Positions 27,114 to 35,837 of a stretch of 64,000 bases of DNA are shown here, piece by piece. Position 1 is the first letter of the stretch. The number at the start of each line of letters is the position of its first letter. The DNA is from Micromonospora vinacea (GTDB lineage: Bacteria > Actinomycetota > Actinomycetes > Mycobacteriales > Micromonosporaceae). Location of the stretch: contig NZ_JADOTY010000001.1 in assembly GCF_015751785.1 (NCBI RefSeq), positions 1,426,001-1,490,000 of the forward strand, written 5' to 3'. The translations under genes and the position numbers were made by a program. The notes under the pieces are model-generated. The model was not told the origin of the DNA, did not search any database, and saw only the letters and a list, made by a program, of their open reading frames with translations.

Positions 27114-29718
27114 GCTCCGGATCCGCGGCAAGCTCGCGCTGCTCGTGGTGATTCCGCTGCTCAGCATGGTCGGCCTGGCCGTGCCGGTGATGCTCGACCG
27201 GGTCGCCGCGGCACAGCGGGCCGCCGACACCGCCGAACGGGTACGGCTCGCCAGCCGGGTCGGCAGCCTGGTCCAGGACCTCCAACAGGAACGCATCCTC
27301 TCCGTCGGTTTCCTGCTCGGCCGGGTCGACCGCAGTGAGCTGGTCCGCAAGTCCGCCGACGTGGACGACCGGGTGGCCGACCTCCGGGCGGCACGGAGCG
27401 ACGCGCTGACCGACCAGGTCGACAGCGCCCTCGACGGCGTGTCCAGCCTCATCGACCTGCGGACGGCCGTCCTGGCCAAGGCCGCCAACCCGGGTCAGGT
27501 GATGGACGCGTTCGGCCCGGTCAACAAGGGGATCATCGAGTCGCTGCGTCTGTCGTTCAGCGTGGACACCAACACGTTGCCGGGTCGTCAGGTGCTCGCC
27601 CTCGACGGGCTGCTCCGCGCCGACGAGGGCCTGGGCGCCTGCGCCACCCTGAGCCTGCTGGTCAAGGCGATCGGCACCCCCGACACCACGGCGGGGTACG
27701 TGGCCTGTATCGCCGCGCTCCAGGTCGACAACGCCCGCTTCCGCAGCCTGATCACGCCCGAACAGCTCACTGTGGCCCAGCTCAACGAGGCGGCCGTGGC
27801 CGCGCGTACCAGCCCCGACTTCCTGGTCACCAGCGCCCGGGATCCGGCCGGCGCGGTCCGTGACGTGCCGCTGGAGGCGCTCTTCCCGGCCGTCCGCACG
27901 ATGATCCGGCTCGGTCAGTTCGTCGAGAAGAAGCTGGTCGCCGACGTGCTGGCCGAGGTGACGGCCGAGCAGCGGCGGGCGTTGACCGCCGCGTACCTGG
28001 TCGGTGCCGTGACGGCGATGATCCTGACGCTTGTGGTGCTGCTCAGCGTGGCGGTGGCGCGGACGGTGGCCCGACCGCTGACCCGACTCACCCGTTCTGC
28101 CGACCGGGTCGCCCGGGTCGCCGAGGCGGAGCTGGTCCGGGTCACCGACGACGAGTCGGAGAAACCGCAGGCGGTCCGTCTGGAACCGGTGGACATCCGC
28201 GCCAACGACGAGATCGGCGACCTGGCGCGGGCCTTCGACCGGGTGCAGAACACCGCTGCGCAGCTGGTCGAGCGGCAGGTCGCCGGCCGGCGCAACGTGG
28301 CCCAGATGTTCGGCCACGTCGGGCGGCGTACCCAGAACCTGGTGGGTCGCCAGATCGCGCTGATCGACCGGCTGGAGCAGCAGGAGGCCGACCCCGGCCG
28401 GCTGGAGCACCTGTACCGCCTCGACCACATCTCCAGCCGGTTGCGACGCAACGCCGGCAGCCTCGTGGTGCTCTCCGGCTCGGCCGGGGCCGACGCGCAC
28501 ACCGCGCCGGTGCCGCTGGCCGACGTGGTCCGGTTGGCGCTCGGCGAGATCGAGGACTACACCCGGGTGGAGGTGCAGGTTCCGGCGGGCGTCTCGGCCG
28601 CGCCGGCGGTGGTCGGTGACCTCGTCCTGGCGCTGGCCGAGCTGATGGAGAACGCCACAGTCTTCTCGCCGCCACACACCCGGGTGCTGGTGGCCGCCGA
28701 GACGTCCGGCCTGGGCGCGCGGATCACAGTGGTGGACCACGGCATCGGCATGAGCGAGCAACGGCTGGCTGAGGAGAACGCCCGGTTCACCCGCCGGGAA
28801 CGGCTCGACCTGGCCCCGACCGAGGTGCTCGGTCTCTTCGTGGTGGGCCGGTTGGCCCGTCGGCACGGCTGGCAGGTTGCCCTGGCCGCCACCGGCGGCG
28901 GTGGAGTGACCGCGCAGCTGGAGATCCCGTCGGCGTCGCTGGTGCTACGCCGCGCCGACCGGGCCGGGGCCACCGTGGCCCGCGCCGCGGTGCCGGCCCG
29001 GGACCGGCGTACGACGCCGACGCCCGACCCCGAGCAGGACGCGCAGCCTCGTGCGGTGGCCGTCGCCGTGCCGGCCCGCTTCGACTCGGACCTGCTCAGC
29101 CGTGCCACCCGCAGCCTGGACGCCGGCCCGTCCTGGAACGCGTTCGGGCAGGGCCAGCCGGAGCAGGCCGCTCCCGAACCCCCGAGCCCCGAACCGGCGG
29201 GCAAGCCGGCCGGGCCACGGGTGCGGCAGCGGGTGCCCGGTGCCACTCTGCACGCCACCGCCGCGACGACCCGGCCGGTGGACGCCACCGGCGCGGACCC
29301 CGCCGCCGCCCGCGCACTGGTCGAGGCCTTCCAGGCCGGGGTACGCCGCGCCGAACTGCACGGGGCACCGGGCCTCGGCGGTGCGCCGGCGCGGACGGCG
29401 AACGACCCGTCGGCCGGTGCCGGGGCGGCAGTCATGGACCCGGGCATGACAGTCGACCTGCCCAGCACCCCGGGAGGCACCGGCCCCACGGTGCCGGATG
29501 GTGGCGGCTCTACTGACGTCGCACCGGAGCGGCCCCGGTTGAGCCGACGGGTACCGGGGGCGAACCTCACCGCCATCCCGGCCTGCCAACCGCCGAGCAC
29601 CCATCTCGGCGACCCGGCCGAGGTCCGCGACCTCATCAGCGAGTTCGAGGCGGGCGTCGCCCGCGCTCTCCGCGAAGTCAGCCCCGACCACCGGAACGAA
29701 GAAGGATCATCACGGTGA
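27100..29718 (+). CDS. cvnA: Conservon sensor histidine-kinase-like protein (CvnA type)
   Basis: An 872-residue membrane sensor. Segment one (12-31) and segment two (about 297-320) flank an extracytoplasmic nitrate-sensor-like helical domain. HAMP follows, then a coiled dimerisation region (QMFGHVGRRTQNLVGRQ), and a GHKL ATPase with ELMENATVFSPP (N box, near 510), VDHGIGMS (G1, near 545) and GLFVVGRLARRHG (G2, near 580). The long Pro/Ala-rich tail from about 620 carries two copies of an RVPGAxL...DP...L...F.AGV.RA module. Conservon kinases work with the Roadblock, DUF742 and GTPase proteins encoded immediately downstream. The start is the ATG at 27100 with a G-rich ribosome binding site. Confidence 0.92.
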   Translation: MLLGRLRIRGKLALLVVIPLLSMVGLAVPVMLDRVAAAQRAADTAERVRLASRVGSLVQDLQQERILSVGFLLGRVDRSELVRKSADVDDRVADLRAARSDALTDQVDSALDGVSSLIDLRTAVLAKAANPGQVMDAFGPVNKGIIESLRLSFSVDTNTLPGRQVLALDGLLRADEGLGACATLSLLVKAIGTPDTTAGYVACIAALQVDNARFRSLITPEQLTVAQLNEAAVAARTSPDFLVTSARDPAGAVRDVPLEALFPAVRTMIRLGQFVEKKLVADVLAEVTAEQRRALTAAYLVGAVTAMILTLVVLLSVAVARTVARPLTRLTRSADRVARVAEAELVRVTDDESEKPQAVRLEPVDIRANDEIGDLARAFDRVQNTAAQLVERQVAGRRNVAQMFGHVGRRTQNLVGRQIALIDRLEQQEADPGRLEHLYRLDHISSRLRRNAGSLVVLSGSAGADAHTAPVPLADVVRLALGEIEDYTRVEVQVPAGVSAAPAVVGDLVLALAELMENATVFSPPHTRVLVAAETSGLGARITVVDHGIGMSEQRLAEENARFTRRERLDLAPTEVLGLFVVGRLARRHGWQVALAATGGGGVTAQLEIPSASLVLRRADRAGATVARAAVPARDRRTTPTPDPEQDAQPRAVAVAVPARFDSDLLSRATRSLDAGPSWNAFGQGQPEQAAPEPPSPEPAGKPAGPRVRQRVPGATLHATAATTRPVDATGADPAAARALVEAFQAGVRRAELHGAPGLGGAPARTANDPSAGAGAAVMDPGMTVDLPSTPGGTGPTVPDGGGSTDVAPERPRLSRRVPGANLTAIPACQPPSTHLGDPAEVRDLISEFEAGVARALREVSPDHRNEEGSSR

Positions 29719-30188
29719 CCAGCCCCTTCCTGCACGAAAACGTCGACCAGAGTCAGCCCAGCGCCAATGGGGACCTCAGCCCGGAGGCCCGTACGTTCAA
29801 CTGGCTGCTGGACTCCTTCACCTCCAGCACGGCCGGGGTCCTGGAGGCGATCGCGGTTTCCTCGGACGGTCTGCTGATGGCCATGTCGGCGATCAAGGAC
29901 CGGTCCAACGCGGAGCGGTTGGCCGCCGTCGTGTCCGGGATGACCAGCCTCGCCGGTGGGGCCGCCAGTTGGTACGCGCTGGGCGGCCTGAACCGGGTGA
30001 TCGTCGACATGGCCGACGGCTACCTGCTGATCAGCGCGATCAGCAGCGGTTCCGTGCTCGGGGTGGTCGCCGACCGTTCGGCGAACCTGGGCACCGTCGC
30101 GTACGAGATGACGCTCTTCGCCGGGCGGGCCGGTGGCGCCCTGACCCCGCGACTGATCGTCGAATTGAAGAACGCCGTTCAGCAGTGA
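29715..30188 (+). CDS. cvnB: Roadblock/LC7-domain protein (CvnB type)
   Basis: A 157-residue protein with a Roadblock/LC7 fold, which in conservons binds and regulates the small GTPase. Recognisable stretches are LDSFTSSTAGVLEAIAVSSD, then GLLMAMSAIKDRSNAERLAAVVSGMTSL, broken here for length, and the closing strand GTVAYEMTLFAGRAG. It starts at a GTG overlapping the cvnA stop codon by four bases and is itself overlapped by the DUF742 gene, so the operon is translationally coupled. Confidence 0.92.
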   Translation: MTSPFLHENVDQSQPSANGDLSPEARTFNWLLDSFTSSTAGVLEAIAVSSDGLLMAMSAIKDRSNAERLAAVVSGMTSLAGGAASWYALGGLNRVIVDMADGYLLISAISSGSVLGVVADRSANLGTVAYEMTLFAGRAGGALTPRLIVELKNAVQQ

Positions 30189-30673
30189 GCCCCGACGTCG
30201 CCGGCGAGGATCCGGATCCGGAACCCAGGGTTCGGATCCGCCCGTACCTGCGCACGCCACCCCCGACCGGGGACGGCTCGGCGGCGACACCGGCCCTGCC
30301 GGAGCCGGAGCCGGACGGGGGCCAGCCGGCCGGTCCCCGTCCGTTCGTGCTCACCTCGGGGCGGGTGGCGGGCGCCGATCCGGCGATCGGGCTGGAGACC
30401 CAGGTGACCGCCCGCATGGACAGTGGTTGGTGGGCCGGCACCCCCGGCGCCCTGCTGGCACCGGAACTTCAGACGATCATCGCGCTCTGCGCCGAGCCAA
30501 TCTCGGTGGCCGAGATCTCGGCACGCGCCCGACTGCACTTCGGAGTGACCCGGGTCCTGGTCGGCGACCTACGGGCCGCCGGGCACCTGGACGTGCACGT
30601 CACCGACACCGACGACGCTGTCGACCCCGATCTCATCCTGCGAGTGATTGATGGACTCCGTGCGATCTCCTGA
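30185..30673 (+). CDS. cvnC: DUF742 winged-helix protein (CvnC type)
   Basis: A 162-residue conservon component. After a Pro/Glu-rich, probably disordered N-terminus of about 55 residues comes the DUF742 domain: RPFVLTSGRVAG, LETQVTARM and a helix-turn-helix-like stretch ICAEPISVAEISARARLHFG-type, ending VLVGDLRAAGHLDVH. The GTG at 30185 overlaps the Roadblock stop codon in a GTGA junction, which fixes the start. In known conservons this protein binds the Roadblock and GTPase partners at the membrane. Confidence 0.9.
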   Translation: MSPDVAGEDPDPEPRVRIRPYLRTPPPTGDGSAATPALPEPEPDGGQPAGPRPFVLTSGRVAGADPAIGLETQVTARMDSGWWAGTPGALLAPELQTIIALCAEPISVAEISARARLHFGVTRVLVGDLRAAGHLDVHVTDTDDAVDPDLILRVIDGLRAIS

Positions 30674-31409
30674 ATGGCCGGTCGCCCCGCTCGGCGGGGT
30701 CGCCGCGAACAGCGCCGCCGCCCGTTACGGCATGTCCCCGGGCACCGGGCCGATAGTCGGGCGGGCCGGCCCACCGCCGACGGCACCGCCGCCGTACCGG
30801 CCCCCGTCCGGCGCGGGGTCGGTGCCGCCTCCGGCCGGTAAGCCGGCCGCACCGCCGATCCCGGTCAAGATCCTGGTGGCCGGCGGGTTCGGGGTGGGCA
30901 AGACCACCACAGTGGGTGCGATCTCCGAGATCGCGCCCCTGACCACCGAGGCCGAGATGACGACCGCCGGGATCGGCGTGGACGACCCGGGTGCCCGGTC
31001 CACGAAGACCACCACCACCGTGGCGATGGATTTCGGCTGCGTGACGATCGACCGCAGCCTGAAGCTCTACCTGTTCGGCACGCCGGGGCAGACCCGGTTC
31101 GGCTTCATGTGGGACGACCTGGCCCGGGGAGCACTCGGCGCCCTCGTGGTGGCGGACAGCGCACGGCTGGACGACTGTTTCCCGGCCATCGACTTCTTCG
31201 AGCGGGCCGGGCTGCCGTTCGTCGTCGGGGTCAACGCCTTCGACGGGCGGTTGGCGCTGGAGCTCAGTGAGATCCGCTGGGCGCTGGCCATCGGCGATCA
31301 TGTTCCCCTGGTGCAATTCGATGCCCGCGACCGGCTCTCGGTGCGGGACGCCCTACTGGTCGTCCTGGACCGCGCGCTGGACCGCGCTACCCGGGACAGG
31401 AGGGCCTGA
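30651..31409 (+). CDS. cvnD: Small GTPase (CvnD type, MglA-like)
   Basis: A 252-residue GTP-binding protein, the switch component of the conservon. The P-loop GGFGVGKTTTVG lies at about residues 78-89. The switch II region is LFGTPGQTRFGFMWDDL, and the guanine-specificity motif is represented by VNAFDG rather than the classical NKxD. The first 70 residues are a Pro/Gly-rich extension not needed for the fold. The ATG at 30651 lies inside the end of the DUF742 gene (23-bp overlap). The product probably cycles at the membrane with the kinase complex. Confidence 0.92.
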   Translation: MDSVRSPEWPVAPLGGVAANSAAARYGMSPGTGPIVGRAGPPPTAPPPYRPPSGAGSVPPPAGKPAAPPIPVKILVAGGFGVGKTTTVGAISEIAPLTTEAEMTTAGIGVDDPGARSTKTTTTVAMDFGCVTIDRSLKLYLFGTPGQTRFGFMWDDLARGALGALVVADSARLDDCFPAIDFFERAGLPFVVGVNAFDGRLALELSEIRWALAIGDHVPLVQFDARDRLSVRDALLVVLDRALDRATRDRRA

Positions 31410-31446
31410 GCCGACCAGCTCCGGCCGTGGCGGGAAGAGGTGATCT

Positions 31447-31947
31447 GTGAGGGGCGACCTGGACGAGACGCTGGCCCGGCTGGCCCGACGTGAGGAGGCG
31501 TCGCGCCGTCGGGCCGCCGACCGCGACGACACCACCGCACCGTCGAGCCCGCCCGGCCTCGGCGGCGACACCCGCAACGCCCGGCCGGGCCGGCACGCGG
31601 GGGTGGAGACCCCGAGCGAGGTGGCCGGATGGGGCCCGGTCGAGGAGGTGGCCGAGGCGGTCCGTCAGGTCGTCGGGGCCTACCCCGGGCTGGTGGTGAC
31701 AGTGCAGGTGGAGCACGCCGGGCGGACGTACCCGATGCGGGTCTCCTGGGACGGTCCCAACGTCACGGTCGGACCGGTGCCCCCGCCGACGCCGGTGGAA
31801 CCCCCGCCGGCCTGGCCGCTCTCCGGCCGGACGGTACCGGCCTGGGCGCCCGGTCCGGACGGTCTGACCCCGGACCCGGCGGCCCGGTTGGCCGAGCTGA
31901 TCCGAAGCGACCCGACGCTGTTGGACGAGCTGGATCCGCGGCGCTGA
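31447..31947 (+). CDS. Hypothetical protein between the conservon and the AAA ATPase
   Basis: A 166-residue protein I do not recognise. The N-terminus is highly charged (DETLARLARREEASRRRAADRDD), a probable helix. The middle (EEVAEAVRQVVGAYPGLVVT and RTYPMRVSWDG) looks like a small alpha-beta domain. A Pro-rich linker and a final helix (PAARLAELIRSDPTLLDEL) complete it. The GTG start has GGGAAGAGG upstream. It follows the GTPase gene by 37 bp and precedes the AAA ATPase by 36 bp on the same strand, so all may share one transcript. Its function may be tied to either neighbour. Confidence 0.65.
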   Translation: MRGDLDETLARLARREEASRRRAADRDDTTAPSSPPGLGGDTRNARPGRHAGVETPSEVAGWGPVEEVAEAVRQVVGAYPGLVVTVQVEHAGRTYPMRVSWDGPNVTVGPVPPPTPVEPPPAWPLSGRTVPAWAPGPDGLTPDPAARLAELIRSDPTLLDELDPRR

Positions 31948-31983
31948 CCGGCGGGGGTGGCTGCCGGCGGCTACGGTCGGGCA

Positions 31984-34197
31984 GTGGCGCAACCCGACCT
32001 GACCTTGACGGCGAGCCTGCGGCCGGCGGCGCTGGACGCCCGACGGGGCATCGTGCGCCTGCACCCGGAGGCGCTGACCGCGCTGGGGCTGCGCCCCGGC
32101 GACCCGGTCCGCCTCGCCGGCCGCCGGGAGACGGCCGGGATCGCGGCGGCGGCCGGGCCGGGCGCGAGCAGCGCCCTGCTGTACGCCGACGACCTGACGT
32201 TGGGCAACCTGGGTCTGCGCGACGGCGGTCAGGTGCGGGTGAGCCCGACGCCGTTGGTTCCGGCGAGCCGGGTGGTCCTGGCCGGGCCGGTGGGGGTCAT
32301 CGCGGCGGTCAGCCCGGAGATGCTCCGGCTCGCCCTGCTGGGCAAGGTGCTCACCGCCGGGGATGACGTGTCGCTGCTGCCGCAGGACGTGCTGCCGGAC
32401 GCCTCGGTCCGCAGCCTGGTCGAGGCGGCGCGACGCAGCCTCGCCAACACCGTCGGGTTCGCCTGGACCAGCACCCTGCTCAAGGTGGTCACTGTCGAGC
32501 CGGCGGCCGGCGCGCTGGTCACCATGGGCACGTCGGTCGCCTGGGAGCACGGCGCGACCACCCACGGCGGGCCCGCCCCGGTCGGCACCGCGCCGGCCCG
32601 GCCGGGTCCGAGCGCCGACCCGGTTCCGGTCGAGGACGCGCCCGACGTGGACGAGCTGCCCGGGCTGCGGGCGCAGGCCGAGGAGCTGACCGAACTACTG
32701 GACCTCGGCTTCCACCACCGGGAGGTGCTGGGCCGGCTCGGCACCACCATCTCGTTGGGGGTGTTGCTCGTCGGCCCGGCGGGCTCCGGAAAGTCGGCGC
32801 TGGTCCGGGCCGTGGCCGCCCGGGTCGGTGCCCGCGTTCACCCGCTCTGGGCACCGGAGGTGGCCGCGCTGGCCAGTCAGGCCGCCGCCGAGCGGTTGCG
32901 CGACGCGGCGACGGCTGCCCGGGCCGGCGGGCCGGCGGTGCTGCTGGTCACCGACGTCGAGGCGCTCGCCCCCGCTGACGATCCCGGTCCGGTCGCGACG
33001 GTGTTCCGTCAGGTGCTGGCGGAGAGCATCCGCGCCGGCGTCGCCGTGGTCTGCACCACCGGCCGGCCGGAGGCGGTCGACCCGGCACTGCGCTCCCCCG
33101 ACCTGCTGTCGCTGCGGATCAGCGTTCCGCTCCCGGATCAGGCGCTGCGCCGCGAACAGCTCACAGTGCTGACCCGGCAGGTGCCGTTGGCCGACGACGT
33201 CCGGCTGGACGAGGTGGCCGGGCGTACCCCCGGGTTCGTCGCGGCGGACCTGGCCGCGCTGGTCCGGGAGGCCGGGGTACGCGCCGCGCTGCGACAGAAG
33301 TCCGCCGAGACGCCGACCGTGTCGATGGCCGACTTCACCGCCGCCCGGGAGGTGGTCCGGCCCACCACCATGGCGGCGTCCACACTGGATCTGGCGTCGG
33401 TGACCCTTGACGACGTGGGTGGCCTGGAAGAGGTCAAGCAGACGTTGACCGAGTCGGTGCTGTGGCCGCTGACCTACCCGGACACCTTCGCCCGGCTCGG
33501 CGTGCAGCCGCCGCGCGGCGTGCTGCTGTACGGACCGCCGGGCTGCGGCAAGACCTACCTGGTCACCGCTTTGGCCGGGTCGGGGCGGGCAAACGTGCTG
33601 TCGGTGAAGGGCGCCGAACTGCTCTCCAAGTGGGTCGGTGAGAGCGAACGGGCGGTCCGCGAGCTGTTCCGTCGGGCCCGGGAGGCGGCCCCCACCCTGA
33701 TCTTCCTGGACGAGGTCGACGCGCTGGCGCCGGTCCGTGGCCAGGCCACCGACGGTGGCACCACGGACCGGGTGGTCGCCGCCCTGCTCACCGAGTTGGA
33801 CGGGATCGAGACGCTGCGCAACGTGGTGGTGGTCGGCGCGACGAACCGGCCGGACCTCGTCGACCCGGCGCTGCTGCGGCCCGGCCGGCTGGAGCGGCTG
33901 GTCTACGTGCCACCGCCGGACGGGCCCGCCCGCGCGGAGATCCTGCGGGCCGCGTCCCGGCAGGTGCCGTTGGCGCCGGACGTCGACCTGTCCGCCCTCG
34001 GTGACGAGCTGACCGGCTTCTCCGCCGCGGACTGCGCGGCGCTGGTCCGCGAGGCGGCGCTGGCGGCGATGCGGGAGTCGCTCGCCGCCGCCACGGTCAC
34101 CGCCGGGCACGTGTCGACGGCACGGGCCCGGGTACGCCCGTCGCTGGACCCGGGCCAGGTCGCCGCCCTGGCGGCGTACGCCGCCAACCGGGAGTGA
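31984..34197 (+). CDS. Double-AAA ATPase of the CDC48/p97 type
   Basis: A 737-residue ATPase with a CDC48-like N-domain (residues 1-110, beginning LTLTASLRPAALDARRGIVR), then two AAA modules. Module 1 has Walker A VGPAGSGKS (about 263-271) but a shortened Walker B, LLVTDVEAL, that lacks the catalytic glutamate, and no RPGR sensor arginine. Module 2 is fully canonical: YGPPGCGKT (517-525), LIFLDEVDALAP (572-583) and RPGRLERLVYV. These machines unfold or extract proteins using ATP. Actinobacterial relatives are known, but their clients are mostly undefined. I prefer the GTG at 31984; an in-frame GTG at 31957 is possible. The layout suggests module 2 drives hydrolysis and module 1 is structural. 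Confidence 0.9.
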   Translation: MAQPDLTLTASLRPAALDARRGIVRLHPEALTALGLRPGDPVRLAGRRETAGIAAAAGPGASSALLYADDLTLGNLGLRDGGQVRVSPTPLVPASRVVLAGPVGVIAAVSPEMLRLALLGKVLTAGDDVSLLPQDVLPDASVRSLVEAARRSLANTVGFAWTSTLLKVVTVEPAAGALVTMGTSVAWEHGATTHGGPAPVGTAPARPGPSADPVPVEDAPDVDELPGLRAQAEELTELLDLGFHHREVLGRLGTTISLGVLLVGPAGSGKSALVRAVAARVGARVHPLWAPEVAALASQAAAERLRDAATAARAGGPAVLLVTDVEALAPADDPGPVATVFRQVLAESIRAGVAVVCTTGRPEAVDPALRSPDLLSLRISVPLPDQALRREQLTVLTRQVPLADDVRLDEVAGRTPGFVAADLAALVREAGVRAALRQKSAETPTVSMADFTAAREVVRPTTMAASTLDLASVTLDDVGGLEEVKQTLTESVLWPLTYPDTFARLGVQPPRGVLLYGPPGCGKTYLVTALAGSGRANVLSVKGAELLSKWVGESERAVRELFRRAREAAPTLIFLDEVDALAPVRGQATDGGTTDRVVAALLTELDGIETLRNVVVVGATNRPDLVDPALLRPGRLERLVYVPPPDGPARAEILRAASRQVPLAPDVDLSALGDELTGFSAADCAALVREAALAAMRESLAAATVTAGHVSTARARVRPSLDPGQVAALAAYAANRE

Positions 34198-34290
34198 TCA
34201 GAGCAGTACAACCTTTCGTCGTGCCCGGGACGTTCCTAGTACGTCACATTCCTCAGTGGAGTCATCCACTGCGACGTCAGGTGGTGTTCC

Positions 34291-35223
34291 TTGCGCAAGC
34301 GGCTCTCCCTCCTCCTCGTCCCCCTCGTGGCGGCGGCGACACTGGTCTCGGTCGGCGCACCGGCGACGGCTCATCCGGCGAAGCCGTTCCCGGCCCGCAT
34401 CGCGCTGCCGAACGGGTTCACCCCGGAAGGGCTGACGATCGGCCGGGGCACCACAGTGTTCGTCGGTTCCATCTTGGATGGTGCGGTCTGGCGGGGTGAC
34501 TTACGCACCGGCCGTGGCTCGGTGCTGATCCCGGGCACACCCGGCACCGACAAGGCGGGCCTCAAGCTCGACCCGCAGGGACGGCTGTGGACCGCCGACT
34601 TCTCCGGTGGCGGCGCGAGCGTGTACGACGCCGACACCGGCACCAAGCTGGCCCACTACCAGTTCACCGACGTGCCGGGCAGCTACGTCAACGACCTGGT
34701 GATCACCCAGCGGGCGGTCTACTTCACCGACTCCGCACGGCAGGTGCTCTACGTGGTGCCCCTCGGCCCGGGTGGCCGGCTTCCGGCCCCCACAGCCTTC
34801 CGGGTGCTGCAACTCAGCGGTCCGGCCGCCACCCCGGACGTCTACCACAACGGGATCGTGGCACTGCCGGACGGCGATCTGCTGGTCGCGCAGATGCTGA
34901 CCGGTCAACTCGTGCGCGTCGACCCGCGTACCGGCGGCAGCCGCCTCGTCGACCTGGGCGGCTACTCGGTGGAACGGGCCGACGGGCTGGTGCTGCGCGG
35001 GCGCACCCTGTACGTGATCCGGAACCTGACCAACGTCGTCGCGGTGGTCCGGCTGAACGCCGGATACACCGCCGGGGTGGTGCAGCGCGAGATCACCGGC
35101 CCGCAGCTGCGGTCGCCGGCCACCGGCGACCTGCTCGGCTCGGCGTTGTACGTGGTGAACGGCCGGTTCGACGTGGAGTCGACGCCGAGCACCGACTACG
35201 ACATCGTCAGGTTGCCGGCCTGA
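34291..35223 (+). CDS. Secreted SMP-30/beta-propeller-like protein
   Basis: A 310-residue exported protein. A classic signal peptide (RKRLSLLLVPLVAAATLVSV, cleavage near ATAHP) precedes blade-like repeats containing KLDPQGRLWTADF, VNDLVITQRAVYFTDS, NGIVALPDGDLLVAQ and ERADGLVLRGRTLYVI. This is the pattern of SMP-30/gluconolactonase or NHL-type propellers. The start is the TTG at 34291, with AGGTGG seven bases upstream. A 7-bp hairpin (34254-34271) sits just before it. It converges on the gas vesicle operon, with a strong terminator between. The ligand or substrate is unknown. Confidence 0.8.
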   Translation: MRKRLSLLLVPLVAAATLVSVGAPATAHPAKPFPARIALPNGFTPEGLTIGRGTTVFVGSILDGAVWRGDLRTGRGSVLIPGTPGTDKAGLKLDPQGRLWTADFSGGGASVYDADTGTKLAHYQFTDVPGSYVNDLVITQRAVYFTDSARQVLYVVPLGPGGRLPAPTAFRVLQLSGPAATPDVYHNGIVALPDGDLLVAQMLTGQLVRVDPRTGGSRLVDLGGYSVERADGLVLRGRTLYVIRNLTNVVAVVRLNAGYTAGVVQREITGPQLRSPATGDLLGSALYVVNGRFDVESTPSTDYDIVRLPA

Positions 35224-35248
35224 TCCAGGCGGTCGGCGGCGGCCCCTC

Positions 35249-35274
35249 CCCGGGTCGCCGCCGGCCGACCCGGG
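35249..35274. terminator. Bidirectional terminator after the gas vesicle operon
   Basis: CCCGGGTCG (35249-35257) and CGACCCGGG (35266-35274) form a perfect 9-bp stem with an eight-base loop. It sits immediately next to the gvpK stop codon and 25 bp after the convergent secreted-protein gene, so it can stop transcription from both sides. Confidence 0.7.
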
Positions 35275-35628
35275 TCAGTCGGTGGGGAGGAGCGGACCGA
35301 GCGGACCGAGGTCGAGGTTCAGGTCCTCCGGCGCCAGCCCGAAGTGTTCGCGTAGGCCGACCATCTGCTCCTCCAGGGCCATCAGTGTCACCCCGATGCG
35401 CTCCACCTGCTCCTCGGTGAGGTCACCGAGATCCACCCTGCGCAGTGCCTGCCGCTCCATGAGCTGCCGCAGCAGCTCGACGACGGTCAGCACCAGGCTC
35501 GCCAGCCCCCGCTCGACCGAGTCCCGGTCCACGGCGATCCGGCGGTCCAGTGGGGTGACCCGGGGCGGCTTCCATGACTCCGCGCCCAGCGCCGCGGCCA
35601 GCTCCGCCGCCTCGTCCCGTCCGGTCAT
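35275..35628 (-). CDS. gvpK: Gas vesicle protein GvpK
   Basis: A 117-residue member of the GvpK family, a soluble assembly factor needed for gas vesicle formation. The conserved centre reads RIAVDRDSVERGLASLVLTV followed by ELLRQLMERQALRRVD and LTEEQVERIGVTLMALE. It is the last gene of the gas vesicle operon; its ATG overlaps the upstream gvpS stop codon in an ATGA junction, so translation is coupled. Confidence 0.94.
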   Translation of the reverse strand: MTGRDEAAELAAALGAESWKPPRVTPLDRRIAVDRDSVERGLASLVLTVVELLRQLMERQALRRVDLGDLTEEQVERIGVTLMALEEQMVGLREHFGLAPEDLNLDLGPLGPLLPTD

Positions 35629-35837
35629 CCGGCGTCCTGCGGCGGGGCCAGCGCGCCGACCGAGGCGACCAGCGCGCGCAGCGAGATCCGGACCAGGTCC
35701 ACGTCGGCGATGGACAGTGTGATGTCACCGCTGATCACCACTCCGGTGGCAAGCACCCTGTCGAGCAGGTCGACCAGGGCGACCGGCCGGTACGCGAGCG
35801 GATCGTCGGCGCTGTTCGGCGCGAGCGAGGTCGTCAC
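35625..35837 (-). CDS. gvpS: Gas vesicle structural-family protein GvpS
   Basis: A 70-residue GvpA-family protein. The core VALVDLLDRVLATGVVISGD followed by ITLSIADVDLVRISLRALVA matches the amphipathic shell fold but is shorter than GvpA and lacks its C-terminal extension. In actinomycete clusters the third GvpA-like gene, between gvpL and gvpK, is named gvpS. Such minor paralogues are thought to nucleate or cap the gas vesicle. The GTG at 35837 has GGGAG upstream and overlaps the gvpL stop by four bases. Confidence 0.88.
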   Translation of the reverse strand: MTTSLAPNSADDPLAYRPVALVDLLDRVLATGVVISGDITLSIADVDLVRISLRALVASVGALAPPQDAG

